From: an uncultured Muribaculaceae bacterium
GTDB lineage: Bacteria > Bacteroidota > Bacteroidia > Bacteroidales > Muribaculaceae
Length of the DNA: 64,000 bases
NCBI GenBank assembly: GCA_947629175.1
Contig: CANRCT010000006.1
Coordinates: 1-64,000, forward strand
Direction of reading: 5' to 3'
Shown here: in pieces, positions 26,952 to 36,876 of the stretch
How positions within the stretch are numbered: position 1 is the first letter of the stretch
Layout: each line of letters opens with the position of its first letter
Notes under the pieces: generated by a model
What the model was told of the DNA's origin: nothing
The model's database searches: none
The model's input: the letters and a program-made list of their open reading frames with translations, nothing else
Made by a program: the position numbers and the translations under genes

Positions 26952-28889
26952 TTATTGATTTGTGAGATTTCTGACTTCTTCCGTCAAATTCGCTGCAAAG
27001 GTAGCAATTTTCACCGTACCTTTATCACCTTCGCCCTGTTTTCTTACAGAAACTTCGCCATTTTGTGCTTCTTTTTCTCCCACTACCAGCAGATAGGGGA
27101 TACGTTTGAGCTCATTATCGCGGATTTTCTTGCCGATCTTCTCATTGCGGTCGTCGACGATCGCACGCACATCGGCGTCGTTGAGCTGACGGGCCACCTC
27201 GAAAGCGTAGTCATTGTATTTCTCGCTGATGGGGAGCACCACAGCCTGGTCGGGGGCGAGCCAGAGCGGGAAGCGTCCGGCAGTATGTTCGAGCAGCACT
27301 GCTACGAAGCGTTCCATCGATCCGAAGGGAGCGCGGTGTATCATCACCGGGCGATGCTTCTGGTTGTCGGCGCCGGTATATTCCAGACCGAAGCGCTCGG
27401 GCAAGTTGTAGTCAACCTGAATCGTGCCGAGCTGCCAGCGGCGGCCGAGAGCGTCCTTCACCATGAAGTCGAGCTTCGGGCCATAGAAAGCGGCTTCGCC
27501 AAGCTCCGTGCGGGCCTTGAGACCCTTCTCCTGACAAGCCTCTATGATGGCCTGTTCAGCGAGGTGCCAGTTTTCGTCGGATCCGATATATTTCTCTTTG
27601 TTCTTGGGGTCGCGGAGCGAGATCTGTGCCTCGAAATTATCAAACTTCAGAGCCTTGAAGATATAGAATATTATATCCATCACCTTCAGGAACTCGTCCT
27701 TGATCTGCTCGGGCGCACAGAAGATATGGGCATCGTCCTGCGTGAATCCGCGCACTCGGGTCAGACCGTGAAGCTCACCGCTCTGCTCGTAGCGGTAAAC
27801 GGTGCCGAACTCCGCCAGGCGCAGAGGCAGCTCGCGGTAGCTGCGCGGGAATGCCTTGAATATCTCGCAGTGGTGGGGGCAGTTCATCGGCTTGAGCAGA
27901 TACTCTTCGCCCTCTTCGGGGGTATGGATCGGCTGGAACGAATCCTTGCCATACTTCGCATAGTGGCCCGAAGTGACATACAGCATCTTGTTGCCTATAT
28001 GCGGTGTGATCACCTGCTGGTAGCCGTAGCGCTTCTGGATCTTGCGGAGGAACTGCTCCAGACGGTCGCGGAGAGCGGCTCCTTTCGGAAGCCACAGAGG
28101 CAGACCGGCGCCGACATTCTGAGAGAAAGCGAAAAGCTCCATCTCCTTGCCAAATTTGCGGTGATCGCGTTTCTTGGCCTCCTCAAGCATTACGAGATAC
28201 TCGTCGAGCATCTTCTGCTTGGGGAACGTGATTCCATATACGCGTACAAGCTGCTCGCGTTTTTCGTCGCCGCGCCAGTAAGCTCCGGCGAGCGATGTAA
28301 TCTTCACAGCCTTGATGGGGGCCGTGTTGGCGATGTGCGGTCCGCGGCACAGATCGGTGAAAGCACCCTGTGTATAAGTAGTGATATGACCGTCCTCCAG
28401 TTCGCTGATAAGCTCGCATTTGTAGGTCTCGCCACGGTCGCCGAACAGTTTCAGGGCATCAGCCTTGCTGATATCGGCCCTGACAATAGCATTCTTCTCC
28501 CTCGCAAGCTCAAGCATTTTCTTCTCGATCTTGGGGAATTCAGCTGCGGTGATCTCATGACCGTTGGGATCTATGTCGTAATAGAAACCGTTGTCGATAG
28601 CCGGGCCTATGCCGAATTTCACGCCGGGATACAGTGCCTGGAGAGCCTCGGCGAGAAGATGGGCCGAACTGTGCCAGAAGGCATGTTTGCCTTCGGGGTC
28701 ATCCCATTTGAAAAGCCTGATGGATGCGTCCTCTTCAATGGGGCGGGCGATGTCCCATTCCTGACCGTTGACTGAAGCGGCCAGAATGTCCTGTGCAAGC
28801 CTGGAGCTGATGCTTTCGGCAATGGCAAGAGGTGTCACGCCGGCTTCAAACTGCTTTACCGAATTATCGGGAAAAGTAATGTTTATCAT
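26952..28889 (-). CDS. thrS: Threonyl-tRNA synthetase
   Basis: Class II synthetase of 645 aa. It has a TGS domain (about 1-60), an editing domain with the HSSAH metal motif (His73, His77) and, further on, its partner cysteine/histidine. The catalytic core follows with [10 protein letters not shown] and the class II motif 3 region [13 protein letters not shown]. An anticodon-binding domain ends it ([19 protein letters not shown]). It is the first gene of the operon with infC, rpmI and rplT and has a perfect promoter match 45-75 bases upstream. Confidence 0.97.
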   Translation of the reverse strand: MINITFPDNSVKQFEAGVTPLAIAESISSRLAQDILAASVNGQEWDIARPIEEDASIRLFKWDDPEGKHAFWHSSAHLLAEALQALYPGVKFGIGPAIDNGFYYDIDPNGHEITAAEFPKIEKKMLELAREKNAIVRADISKADALKLFGDRGETYKCELISELEDGHITTYTQGAFTDLCRGPHIANTAPIKAVKITSLAGAYWRGDEKREQLVRVYGITFPKQKMLDEYLVMLEEAKKRDHRKFGKEMELFAFSQNVGAGLPLWLPKGAALRDRLEQFLRKIQKRYGYQQVITPHIGNKMLYVTSGHYAKYGKDSFQPIHTPEEGEEYLLKPMNCPHHCEIFKAFPRSYRELPLRLAEFGTVYRYEQSGELHGLTRVRGFTQDDAHIFCAPEQIKDEFLKVMDIIFYIFKALKFDNFEAQISLRDPKNKEKYIGSDENWHLAEQAIIEACQEKGLKARTELGEAAFYGPKLDFMVKDALGRRWQLGTIQVDYNLPERFGLEYTGADNQKHRPVMIHRAPFGSMERFVAVLLEHTAGRFPLWLAPDQAVVLPISEKYNDYAFEVARQLNDADVRAIVDDRNEKIGKKIRDNELKRIPYLLVVGEKEAQNGEVSVRKQGEGDKGTVKIATFAANLTEEVRNLTNQ

Positions 28890-28932
28890 ATTGTTTTGAT
28901 GTCCACAAATTGCTGTAGCGTGTTAACGGCTG

Positions 28933-28964
28933 CAAAATTAATGAATATCTCTGTAATTTTCAAA
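28933..28964 (-). promoter_or_regulatory. Promoter of thrS-infC-rpmI-rplT
   Basis: Minus-strand TTTG (28964-28961), a 20-base spacer and TAATTTTG (28940-28933) match the Bacteroidota consensus exactly. Confidence 0.8.
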
Positions 28965-28989
28965 TCATTTGATCTTTCAGTGGCATCTG

Positions 28990-31023
28990 TCAGTCGCCCA
29001 TGGTGCGGAGCAGCTCGTCGTTGTCGGGAGTGCGCTCCATGCGGTCTTTGACAAATTCCATAGCCTCGATAGAGTTGCGGTCAGAGAGGAAGCGGCGCAA
29101 TATCCACATGCGGTTGAGTGTCTCGGTGCGAAGCAGCAGATCGTCGCGGCGGGTGCTCGAAGCCATGATGTCGACAGCGGGGAATATGCGCTTGTTGGAA
29201 AGCTTGCGGTCGAGCTGTAGCTCCATATTGCCTGTGCCCTTGAACTCCTCGAAGATCACTTCATCCATCTTCGAGCTTGTCTCCGTCAGCGCAGTGGCGA
29301 TAATCGTCAGCGAACCGCCGTTCTCTATATTGCGTGCGGCTCCGAAGAAGCGCTTGGGCTTCTGCAGGGCATTGGCGTCAACGCCGCCGCTCAATATCTT
29401 GCCCGATGCCGGTGACACCGTATTATATGCTCTGGCCAGACGGGTTATCGAGTCGAGCAGTATCACCACATCATGACCGCACTCCACCATACGTTTTGCC
29501 TTTTCAAGCACGAGACTCGCTATCTTGACATGCTTCTCGGCCGGCTCGTCAAAGGTTGACGCGATGACCTCGGCATTGACGCTCCGGCTCATATCGGTCA
29601 CCTCCTCCGGACGCTCGTCGATAAGGAGTATCATTATATAGGTCTCCGGATGATTTTCCGCGATAGCGTTAGCGATATCTTTCAGCAATATCGTTTTACC
29701 TGTCTTGGGAGGAGCGACGATAAGGCCTCGCTGTCCTTTGCCTATCGGCGAGAACATATCGACCACACGTGTCGACAGATTGTTTGTGCGGCCTCCGGTG
29801 AGATTGAATTTTTCTTCCGGGAAAAGCGGCGTCAGAGTCTCGAAAGGCACACGGTCGCGTATAAATTCAGGCGAACGACCGTTGACGCTTTTCACCTTAT
29901 CCATCGGGAAATATTTGTCATTCTCACGCGGAGCGCGTATGGTAGCCTCCACCACATCGCCGGTCTTCAGGCCATATGCCTTGATCTGCTGGGGAGTGAG
30001 ATAGACGTCATCGGGCGAAGGGAGATAGTTATAGTCGCTCGAACGCAGGAAACCGTATCCTTCAGGCACTACCTCAAGCAAGCCTGTGGTTTCAATCAGG
30101 CCGTCGAAGCTGTAGACAGGCTCCTGCCGCTGCTGCTGTTGCTGCTGATTGCGGTTTTTCTGTTTGTTTTTCTTGCCTTGCGGCTGCTGTTGCTGCTGTT
30201 TCTCCTGCTGCCACGGCTCATTAAGCTGTATAGGCGCTGTGGCTGCGGCTACAGCAGCCTGAGCTGCCGCCTCCTCTTTCTCGCGCTGAGAACGGGGAAC
30301 GAACCTGCGTCCTTCCGACCGCGGGAAAAATGCGCCGAACCCGTCGCCCTGGTTATTGCGGAAATCCTGGCGAGGATTTTCGTCGTTTCTGCGCTGCTGA
30401 CGCATTGTGTTCTCATCCGCAGGCGCATCAGCAGGAGTCTCTTTTGCCGATTCCTGCTCCTCTGCGGCGACAGGAGCATCAGCACGGGCGACAATCTGCT
30501 CCTCTGGATGATCGGTTGCCACCTCCGTCGGTTCGGTAGAGGCATCAGTGTCGTTGCTCTGCCCCTCCGTAGCGGTTTTCTGGCGGCTGCCTTTCGGACG
30601 TCCACGGCGCTTTTTCTCCTGCAGGGGATTCTGATCCCCGGCTTCAGCGGCTGCGCCGTCGGCCGAAAACTCGGCCGACTCCTGCTGCGAGGAAGCTTCG
30701 GCTGCGTCTTCGTTATTTTTTTGCTGTGGTTTTCTGCCCCGTTTCTTTTCACCTGCGGCTTCCCGCTGGTCGCCGGCGGCCGGCTGCTGATCCGGGGAGG
30801 AGGCTGATATATTGCCATCCGACTTTTTTTTGCGCGGCTGACGCCGCTTGTCGTTGGCCATATTCGCCGCTGCCATGGCGGCGAAATCTATAGCCTGCTG
30901 GTCGAGGATGGCATCTATTACTTCTTTTTTGGGAAGAGACGATATTTTCTTCAGTCCCATGCCTTCGGCGATGGTGTGAAGTTCAGACTCTTCCTTTTCC
31001 GATAACTCATCGAGATTGTACAT
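28990..31023 (-). CDS. rho: Transcription termination factor Rho with long disordered insert
   Basis: A 677-aa Rho helicase. It opens with a Rho_N helical domain (about 1-45). A long low-complexity region follows (about 46-295), rich in Lys, Ala, Glu and Gln, with several Gln runs. After it come the RNA-binding cold-shock domain (about 300-375) and the RecA-like ATPase with Walker A PPKTGKT near 440. The E. coli protein is 419 aa, so the insert adds some 250 residues. Such inserts are typical of Bacteroidetes; in Bacteroides thetaiotaomicron the insert has been reported to drive condensate formation. An in-frame A8 run lies in the insert. The gene has its own promoter and a leader of about 215 bases. 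Confidence 0.96.
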   Translation of the reverse strand: MYNLDELSEKEESELHTIAEGMGLKKISSLPKKEVIDAILDQQAIDFAAMAAANMANDKRRQPRKKKSDGNISASSPDQQPAAGDQREAAGEKKRGRKPQQKNNEDAAEASSQQESAEFSADGAAAEAGDQNPLQEKKRRGRPKGSRQKTATEGQSNDTDASTEPTEVATDHPEEQIVARADAPVAAEEQESAKETPADAPADENTMRQQRRNDENPRQDFRNNQGDGFGAFFPRSEGRRFVPRSQREKEEAAAQAAVAAATAPIQLNEPWQQEKQQQQQPQGKKNKQKNRNQQQQQQRQEPVYSFDGLIETTGLLEVVPEGYGFLRSSDYNYLPSPDDVYLTPQQIKAYGLKTGDVVEATIRAPRENDKYFPMDKVKSVNGRSPEFIRDRVPFETLTPLFPEEKFNLTGGRTNNLSTRVVDMFSPIGKGQRGLIVAPPKTGKTILLKDIANAIAENHPETYIMILLIDERPEEVTDMSRSVNAEVIASTFDEPAEKHVKIASLVLEKAKRMVECGHDVVILLDSITRLARAYNTVSPASGKILSGGVDANALQKPKRFFGAARNIENGGSLTIIATALTETSSKMDEVIFEEFKGTGNMELQLDRKLSNKRIFPAVDIMASSTRRDDLLLRTETLNRMWILRRFLSDRNSIEAMEFVKDRMERTPDNDELLRTMGD

Positions 31024-31237
31024 ATCTTAAAATATATGACGTGAGGGGAATTATTTGGCCTATGAAAGGATTTTACGCATTCCGACACATAAATATCAGG
31101 CATAAGCGATCATTCGATCATCGCCTCGCAGGCGTCGTCATACCGACGCGGAAGACGGAATGCATTCAAAACAGGAGAAAGTATGAGAGAGGATGCTGCG
31201 AATTGATTATGAAAGGAGGGTTCGCACATTTTCAGTG

Positions 31238-31268
31238 CAAAGTTAATGAATTCCGCAATAATAACAAA
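31238..31268 (-). promoter_or_regulatory. Promoter of rho with long leader
   Basis: Minus-strand TTTG (31268-31265), a 19-base spacer and TAACTTTG (31245-31238) match the consensus exactly. The ATG is about 215 bases further, so the transcript has a long untranslated leader with some self-complementary stretches (for example GCGTCGG/ACGACGC near 31130-31150). The 353-base gap between rho and tRNA-Met contains only this promoter, the leader and the tRNA terminator. Confidence 0.75.
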
Positions 31269-31337
31269 TGATTCTGTCAAAATGTTTCTAAAAATTGAAA
31301 AACAACGGACCTGGGCCCTAAAACTGCCATACAACGA

Positions 31338-31367
31338 CAAAGCTTCGGATTCATCTCCGAAGCTTTG
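31338..31367 (-). terminator. Terminator after tRNA-Met
   Basis: A 12-bp perfect stem, CAAAGCTTCGGA (31338-31349) with its complement at 31356-31367, around a 6-base loop and ten bases beyond the tRNA 3' end. The stem ends in TTTG on both strands. Confidence 0.75.
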
Positions 31368-31377
31368 ACTGAATCTG

Positions 31378-31451
31378 TAGCGGGACCGAGAATTGAACTC
31401 GGGACCTCCGGGTTATGAATCCGACGCTCTAACCGACTGAGCTATCCCGCC
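31378..31451 (-). tRNA. tRNA-Met (anticodon CAU)
   Basis: The minus strand gives a 74-nt tRNA beginning GGCGGGATAGCTCAG. The acceptor stem pairs GGCGGGA with TCCCGCT (one G-U pair), the anticodon loop is TTCATAA, and the T loop is TTCAATT. The discriminator is A and CCA is not encoded. The sequence looks like an elongator tRNA-Met; a CAU tRNA-Ile2 (lysidine type) is less likely but cannot be fully excluded. Confidence 0.93.
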
Positions 31452-31469
31452 ATTTTGGCTTTGCGAGTG

Positions 31470-31501
31470 CAAAGTTATATCCAAAATATCACATAGACAA
31501 A
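31470..31501 (-). promoter_or_regulatory. Promoter of tRNA-Met
   Basis: Minus-strand TTTG (31501-31498), a 20-base spacer and TAACTTTG (31477-31470) match exactly; the tRNA begins 18 bases downstream. Confidence 0.8.
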
Positions 31502-31554
31502 TTTTTTCATCACTTTTTTGTTCAGCCGTCCGTGACAGACTAATTGACAGTGAT

Positions 31555-32595
31555 TTATTTTTTGCAGCGAGCAAGCGCCAAGGCGAGAGAATCGATATCC
31601 TCGGATGTCGTGGCCCAGTCTGTGACAAATCTTACAGGAGTGGATTCCACTCCCCTCGCTCCCCAAAGTTCAAATGATATTCCGGATTCAAAAAGAGAAT
31701 CTATGGTCTTGTTTGGCAAAACAAAAAACTGCTGATTAGTCGGAGAGTCGATATAAACCGGATAGCCGGCTCCGGTCATCAGTTCCCTCACTCGTTTAGC
31801 CATCTCTACTCCATGTCGACCGATGCGCTCATAAAGTCCGTCGGTCATGAGAGTCTGGAACTGCACTCCGAGTATGCGTCCCTTGGCCATTGTCGCTCCA
31901 TGAAGCTTTATCAGGCTCTCGAAGCGCGGCAACAGTCCGCGGCGGGTAGACACGACGGCCTCACCAAGCAGAGCGCCGCACTTGGTGCCACCGATATAAA
32001 ACAGGTCGCACATCGAGGCTATATCTTTCAACGTCATCTCGGGAGCAGCGCCAAGCGCATAGGCCATTCTCGCTCCGTCAATATACAGAGGTATAGAGTA
32101 GTGACGGCATATTTCATGGATTTCATGCAGTTCTTCCCGGCTGTAAAGAGTGCCGAGCTCGGTGGGATAACTGATATATACCGCTCCCGGACGCACCATG
32201 AACACGTGGGTTGAATCAGCATAGAAATCCTTCAGATAATTCTCTATCCTGTCGGCCGACAGTTTCCCGTCGCGTCCTGACAAAGCTATCACCTTATGAC
32301 CCGTAGCCTCCACCGCTCCTGCCTCATGGACGTTAATATGGCTTGTCTCTACGGCTATCACACCGTCGTTATGGTCAAGCAGCCGGTCGACCACTATAGC
32401 GTTGGTCTGAGTGCCTCCCTCCAGAAAAAACACCTCGCCTTCCGCAATCCCGCATGCATCAAGGATTGTCTGCCGGGCTTCCGCACACATTGCATCATGA
32501 CCGTAACCGGGTGTATGGAGCATATTGGTCTCAACCAGGCGTGCCATCACTTCAGGATGCGCGCCGACCATATAATCGCTGTCAAAATATGTCAT
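31555..32595 (-). CDS. PLP-dependent threonine aldolase-like enzyme
   Basis: A 346-aa fold-type I PLP enzyme of the beta-eliminating lyase/threonine aldolase family. The PLP lysine is Lys205 in YIGGTKCGALLGE, and the cofactor-binding Asp is in PLYIDGARMAYAL. The N-terminal SDYMVGAHPEV and EGGTQTNA motifs fit low-specificity L-threonine aldolases, which split threonine or allo-threonine into glycine and acetaldehyde. It is a single gene divergent from the ROK gene and lies upstream of the tRNA-Met promoter. Substrate choice within the family is uncertain. Confidence 0.85.
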   Translation of the reverse strand: MTYFDSDYMVGAHPEVMARLVETNMLHTPGYGHDAMCAEARQTILDACGIAEGEVFFLEGGTQTNAIVVDRLLDHNDGVIAVETSHINVHEAGAVEATGHKVIALSGRDGKLSADRIENYLKDFYADSTHVFMVRPGAVYISYPTELGTLYSREELHEIHEICRHYSIPLYIDGARMAYALGAAPEMTLKDIASMCDLFYIGGTKCGALLGEAVVSTRRGLLPRFESLIKLHGATMAKGRILGVQFQTLMTDGLYERIGRHGVEMAKRVRELMTGAGYPVYIDSPTNQQFFVLPNKTIDSLFESGISFELWGARGVESTPVRFVTDWATTSEDIDSLALALARCKK

Positions 32596-32622
32596 AGCAT
32601 TGTCTTAATTGCATTTCGGCTG

Positions 32623-32630
32623 CAAATTTA
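32623..32630 (-). promoter_or_regulatory. -7 box before the threonine aldolase gene
   Basis: Minus-strand TAAATTTG fits TAnnTTTG, 28 bases before the ATG; no clear -33 TTTG was found. Confidence 0.45.
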
Positions 32631-32693
32631 CTCCCTTTTAATGTAATATCTCCGCATTAGTTGAAAAATATCAGCGGCCGGTGCTGATTATGC

Positions 32694-32725
32694 TTTGTAA
32701 TATTGCAATAAATATCGTAACTTTG
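32694..32725 (+). promoter_or_regulatory. Promoter of the ROK-fmt operon
   Basis: TTTG (32694-32697), a 20-base spacer and TAACTTTG (32718-32725) match exactly; the ATG is 47 bases downstream. Confidence 0.8.
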
Positions 32726-32772
32726 CTTCCATCTGACAACATTACCTATCACTGACTAATACCTATCGACAA

Positions 32773-33903
32773 ATGTACAGATTCGATAAAAGAGTGGTGA
32801 TCACTCTCGATGCAGGCGGCACGAACTTCGTGTTCGGAGCCATGCAGGCCAATAAATTCATCGTTGAGCCTGTGAGCATGCCTTCAAATGCCCACGATCT
32901 CGACCTATGCCTGTCGACAATGGTCAAGGGCTTCCGCGACGTTATCGCAAAACTCGACCGCAAACCGGTTGCCATCAGCTTCGCGTTCCCCGGCCCTGCA
33001 GATTATCCCAACGGCATTATAGGCGGCTACCTGCCTAATTTCCCGTCGTTCCGCAACGGTGTGGCTCTCGGGCCGTTTCTTGAGGAGACGTTCGGCATAC
33101 CGGTTTTCATCAACAATGACGGCGACCTGTATGCTTTCGGCGAAGCCCTCGGAGGAGCCCTTCCGGAGATCAATCAGCGTCTGGAGGAAGCCGGAAGCTC
33201 GAAGCGCTACCACAACCTTATCGGATACACATTCGGCACTGGTCTCGGCATAGGCATAGTCGTCGACAACAAGCTCAACCGTGGTGACAATTCATGTGTC
33301 GAGACATTCTGTCTGCGCAACAAGAAATATCCCGAGGCTTTCGTCGAGGAGGGCGCTTCGATCCGTGCGGTGAAACGTGTATATATGGAGAAATCGGGAA
33401 CAGTCGATCCGGATCTCACCCCGAAAGACATATGCGACATTGCCGACGGCAAGCGTCCGGGCGATGCCAAAGCTGCCCGCGAGGCGTTCGAAGAGCTCGG
33501 CGAGGTGGCGGGCGATGCCATGGCTACCGCCGCCCAGCTTGTCGACGGGCTGGTTGTCATTGGCGGCGGCCTGACCGGAGCCCACCGCTACTTCATGCCC
33601 TCGCTGCTCAAGGAGATGCGAGGCAAGATCCACTCGCTCAAAGGCGAAGAGCTCAACAGAGTGCAGATGAAGGTGTTTGACCTCGATGATCCGGAAGAGT
33701 TCAAGCAGTTTGCCGACGGCGAATCGCGCCCGCTGAAAGTCTATGGCACTGACCGCACCATTACTTACGATCCGATGAAACGAATCGGAGTGATGATCTC
33801 AAAGATCGGAGCCAGCAACGCCATTTCGATCGGCGCTTATGCTTTTGCATTGTCGCAGATCGACAGTCAGAACCCGCAGCCTGAAGTACAGGTATCAGAA
33901 TGA
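32773..33903 (+). CDS. ROK-family sugar kinase
   Basis: A 376-aa ROK (repressor, ORF, kinase) protein without the HTH domain, so a kinase rather than a repressor. The phosphate loop is DAGGTN (13-18), and the substrate loop FAFPGPADYPNG is near 75-86. The catalytic region FINNDGDLYAFGEALGG contains the expected Asp. The second phosphate motif is GTGLGIGIV. The classical zinc cluster CxCGxxGCxE is not intact (only NSCVETFC is present), so the member is atypical. Glucose or an amino sugar are possible substrates. It overlaps fmt by four bases. Confidence 0.85.
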   Translation: MYRFDKRVVITLDAGGTNFVFGAMQANKFIVEPVSMPSNAHDLDLCLSTMVKGFRDVIAKLDRKPVAISFAFPGPADYPNGIIGGYLPNFPSFRNGVALGPFLEETFGIPVFINNDGDLYAFGEALGGALPEINQRLEEAGSSKRYHNLIGYTFGTGLGIGIVVDNKLNRGDNSCVETFCLRNKKYPEAFVEEGASIRAVKRVYMEKSGTVDPDLTPKDICDIADGKRPGDAKAAREAFEELGEVAGDAMATAAQLVDGLVVIGGGLTGAHRYFMPSLLKEMRGKIHSLKGEELNRVQMKVFDLDDPEEFKQFADGESRPLKVYGTDRTITYDPMKRIGVMISKIGASNAISIGAYAFALSQIDSQNPQPEVQVSE

Positions 33904-34847
33904 ACAGAAAAGACTTAAGAATAGTATTTCTCGGAACTCCCGAGTTTGCAGTTGAAAGCCTCCGCCGATTAGTCGACGGAGGCTACAATATTGTCGGCGT
34001 CGTAACGATGCCCGACAAACCGGCCGGACGAGGCCACCGGATGTTTCAGTCGCCGGTAAAACTTTTCGCCGTTGAGCACGGACTCAAGGTGATGCAGCCT
34101 GTGAAGCTCAGCGATGAATCGTTTGTAAAGGAGTTGCGCTCCCTGCATGCCGACCTTTTCATAGTAATAGCTTTCAGGATGCTTCCGAGAGTGGTTTGGC
34201 AGATGCCGCCTCTCGGCACATTCAACCTGCACGCATCATTACTCCCGCGATACCGCGGAGCGGCTCCGATCAACTGGGCCGTGATCAATGGCGACGAAAA
34301 GACTGGTGTGACCACCTTCTTCCTCAAGCATGAACTCGACACAGGCGACATTATCGGACGCGAAGAGATCGGGATCGGGCCCGACGAGAACGTGGGATCC
34401 GTCCACGACCGACTGATGGAGCTCGGAGCGGCCATGACTATTAAGACTGTCGATGCAATAATCGACGGCACAGTCAACCCGATGCCGCAGAGCGCCATTA
34501 GCGGGGAGGAGCCGACCGCCGCGCCGAAAATCTTCAAGGAAACCACCTGCCGTATCGACTGGAACAAACCGGCCCGCGATGTCCATAATCTGGTGCGCGG
34601 TCTGTCGCCTTATCCTGCCGCATGGACAGAGATCAGCACGGACGAGACTCTGAAGATTTTCGAGACCAGAATTACCGACGTCACTGCTTCAGATCCTGGA
34701 TCTGTGACCACCGACGGAAAGAGGCTGACTGTCGACTGCGCCGACAAGCGTATTGAGATACTCAGCCTGCAGCCGCAGGGGAAGAAACGGATGGACGCTG
34801 ACGCTTGGCTCCGCGGACTGCGCGAGATGCCCGGACGGTTCAGCTGA
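33900..34847 (+). CDS. fmt: Methionyl-tRNA formyltransferase
   Basis: A 315-aa enzyme that formylates initiator Met-tRNA with 10-formyl-tetrahydrofolate. It opens with GTPEFAVESLRRLV (residues about 12-25). The folate/catalytic region NLHASLLPRYRGAAPINWA lies around 109-127 with the Asn-His pair, and a C-terminal OB-like domain binds tRNA. Translation is probably coupled to the ROK kinase (ATGA overlap). The last eight bases overlap the convergent M3 peptidase gene. Confidence 0.96.
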   Translation: MNRKDLRIVFLGTPEFAVESLRRLVDGGYNIVGVVTMPDKPAGRGHRMFQSPVKLFAVEHGLKVMQPVKLSDESFVKELRSLHADLFIVIAFRMLPRVVWQMPPLGTFNLHASLLPRYRGAAPINWAVINGDEKTGVTTFFLKHELDTGDIIGREEIGIGPDENVGSVHDRLMELGAAMTIKTVDAIIDGTVNPMPQSAISGEEPTAAPKIFKETTCRIDWNKPARDVHNLVRGLSPYPAAWTEISTDETLKIFETRITDVTASDPGSVTTDGKRLTVDCADKRIEILSLQPQGKKRMDADAWLRGLREMPGRFS

Positions 34848-36876
34848 TCACACCGTCGCGCCGCAACAAGGCATCAGGCTCGGGATCACGGCCACGGAAA
34901 CGGCGGTAGAGCACATCGGGTTCTTCCGTCGCGCCTTTTTCAAGGATTTCGCAGCGGAACGACTCGGCCGTGGCTCTATTCGTCACTCCCTCTTCCAGGA
35001 AGCGGCCGAAAGCATCGGCCTCGATCACTTCAGCCCATTTGTAACTGTAGTATCCGGCTGCGTACCCTCCCGAAAAAATATGTCCGAACGATGGCGAGGC
35101 CACACTGCGGCTCTCGTTGGGAATCACAGCAAGAGGATCGGTCACGGCAAGCTCAAAGGCTGCAGGATCATCCACTTTCTCTATTATAGTGTGCCAGGCC
35201 ATGTCGGTGAGGCCGAACATCAGCTGCCTGATGCAATCGTAACCGCAGCCGAACTGATGACTGCCGATCATCTTCTCCACTGCTTCGTCGGGCAGCGGCT
35301 GACCGGTAAGATAATGCCGGGCGAACGTATCGAGGAATTCTCTGCGGCGCAAAAAGTTTTCATTGAACTGCGACGGCAGTTCCACGAAGTCGCGGGCCAC
35401 ATTTGTTCCCGAAAGCGCCGTATAACGGCATCGGCTGAAAAGCGAGTGAAGCGCGTGGCCGAACTCATGCAGCAGCGTGTTGACCTCATTAGGCGAAAGC
35501 AGTGCCGGAGTCGATGAAGTCGGCCGTGTGAAATTCGTCACGATGCTGACATGCGGTCTGATGTCAGTGCCTTCGGCTGTCGTCGACTGTTCTCGGAAAT
35601 CGGTCATCCATGCGCCCGCACGTTTACCGTCGCGGGGGAAGAAATCCATGTAAAGCAATCCGAGATGACTCCCGTCATTGTCCTTGACTTCATATACCTT
35701 CACCTCGGGATGATATACGGGGATATCGGTTCTTCGGCAGAATTCTATCCCGTAGAGCATACGGGCCAGACCGAATACACCCTCCACCGTAGTATCGAGC
35801 CTGAAGTATGGCCGCATGGATTCCGGATCGTAATCAAAACGGCTTATGCGATAAAGCCGGCTATAGTATGCATAGTCCCACTGTCGCAATACGAAATGCG
35901 CCCCCTCGCTCCGTCGTGCGAATTCGGCGATCTCATCCACTTCACGACGCTGCACCGGCATGTAGGCCTCTTCAAGCCTGTGAAGAAGATGCTCCACATT
36001 GGCCCGTGTGCGCGCCATCTTGTTTTCGAGGGCATAGTCGGCATATGTGTCATAACCGAGCAGCCGGGCCACCCGAAGTCGTAGCCAAGACATGCGGGCA
36101 GCTATATCAAGGTTGCTGTAACTGCCCGAAACGTTGCGCGACGAATATGCGCGGAAAAAGCGTTCGCGAAGATCCCTGCGCGAGGAGTGAGCCATAAAAG
36201 TGCTGTAGACCGGGAAATCCAGCTTGAAGCAGTATTCCCCTGCTCTGCCTTCGGCAGCAGCCCGCTCCGAAGCCTCCTCCACAAGCCGGTCAGGCAGTCC
36301 GTCGAGATCGTCGCCTCCGAGATAGAATTTCAGACCCGCATTCTCCTTCACGAGATTTTGGCCGAATTGCTCCGATAGTTGCGAAAGTTCCTTTTTCGCC
36401 TCTCGGTAGGCCTCTCGGTCAGCTCCTTCAAGCAGAGCTCCGGATCTGACGAATCTCTCATATGTTTTCTTGAGAAGCATCCGGTCCTCACCGTCGAGCG
36501 TTGCGGCCTCGCCCGAGTCATGTACCGTCCGTATGCGGGCCCAGAGCTTTTCGTCGAGACTGATCCTGACGGAGTGTTCCGTAAGCATTTCCGAGACCCT
36601 TACGGATATATCCATCATGCTGTCGTCGGTGCAGGCCGAGGTCAGCGGGAAGAAAGCTCCGGCCACGCGGTCGAGCATCTCTCCGCTCCGGGCCAGAGCC
36701 GCCACAGTGTTGGCGAATGTAGGAGTCTCCTCATTATCGCGTATCGACTCTATTTCATTCCATGACTGCCTGAGCGCCTCCTCGAAAGCCGGCATATAGT
36801 CGGCGACGGTTATTCTGTCGAATGGCACCGCTCCGAAAGGTGTATCAAAAGGGCGGCTGAATATTTCTCCGTTCAT
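34840..36876 (-). CDS. M3-family zinc metallopeptidase
   Basis: A 678-aa oligopeptidase of the thimet/dipeptidyl carboxypeptidase family. The zinc motif HEFGH is at 470-474, with the third ligand Glu expected about 25 residues on (in ELPSQFNENF). There is no signal peptide, so it probably degrades peptides in the cytoplasm. Oligopeptidase A (PrlC) and Dcp are the two nearest well-known types; the length fits either. It starts inside the TPR gene stop (ATGA) and shares its last eight bases with fmt. Confidence 0.92.
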   Translation of the reverse strand: MNGEIFSRPFDTPFGAVPFDRITVADYMPAFEEALRQSWNEIESIRDNEETPTFANTVAALARSGEMLDRVAGAFFPLTSACTDDSMMDISVRVSEMLTEHSVRISLDEKLWARIRTVHDSGEAATLDGEDRMLLKKTYERFVRSGALLEGADREAYREAKKELSQLSEQFGQNLVKENAGLKFYLGGDDLDGLPDRLVEEASERAAAEGRAGEYCFKLDFPVYSTFMAHSSRRDLRERFFRAYSSRNVSGSYSNLDIAARMSWLRLRVARLLGYDTYADYALENKMARTRANVEHLLHRLEEAYMPVQRREVDEIAEFARRSEGAHFVLRQWDYAYYSRLYRISRFDYDPESMRPYFRLDTTVEGVFGLARMLYGIEFCRRTDIPVYHPEVKVYEVKDNDGSHLGLLYMDFFPRDGKRAGAWMTDFREQSTTAEGTDIRPHVSIVTNFTRPTSSTPALLSPNEVNTLLHEFGHALHSLFSRCRYTALSGTNVARDFVELPSQFNENFLRRREFLDTFARHYLTGQPLPDEAVEKMIGSHQFGCGYDCIRQLMFGLTDMAWHTIIEKVDDPAAFELAVTDPLAVIPNESRSVASPSFGHIFSGGYAAGYYSYKWAEVIEADAFGRFLEEGVTNRATAESFRCEILEKGATEEPDVLYRRFRGRDPEPDALLRRDGVIS

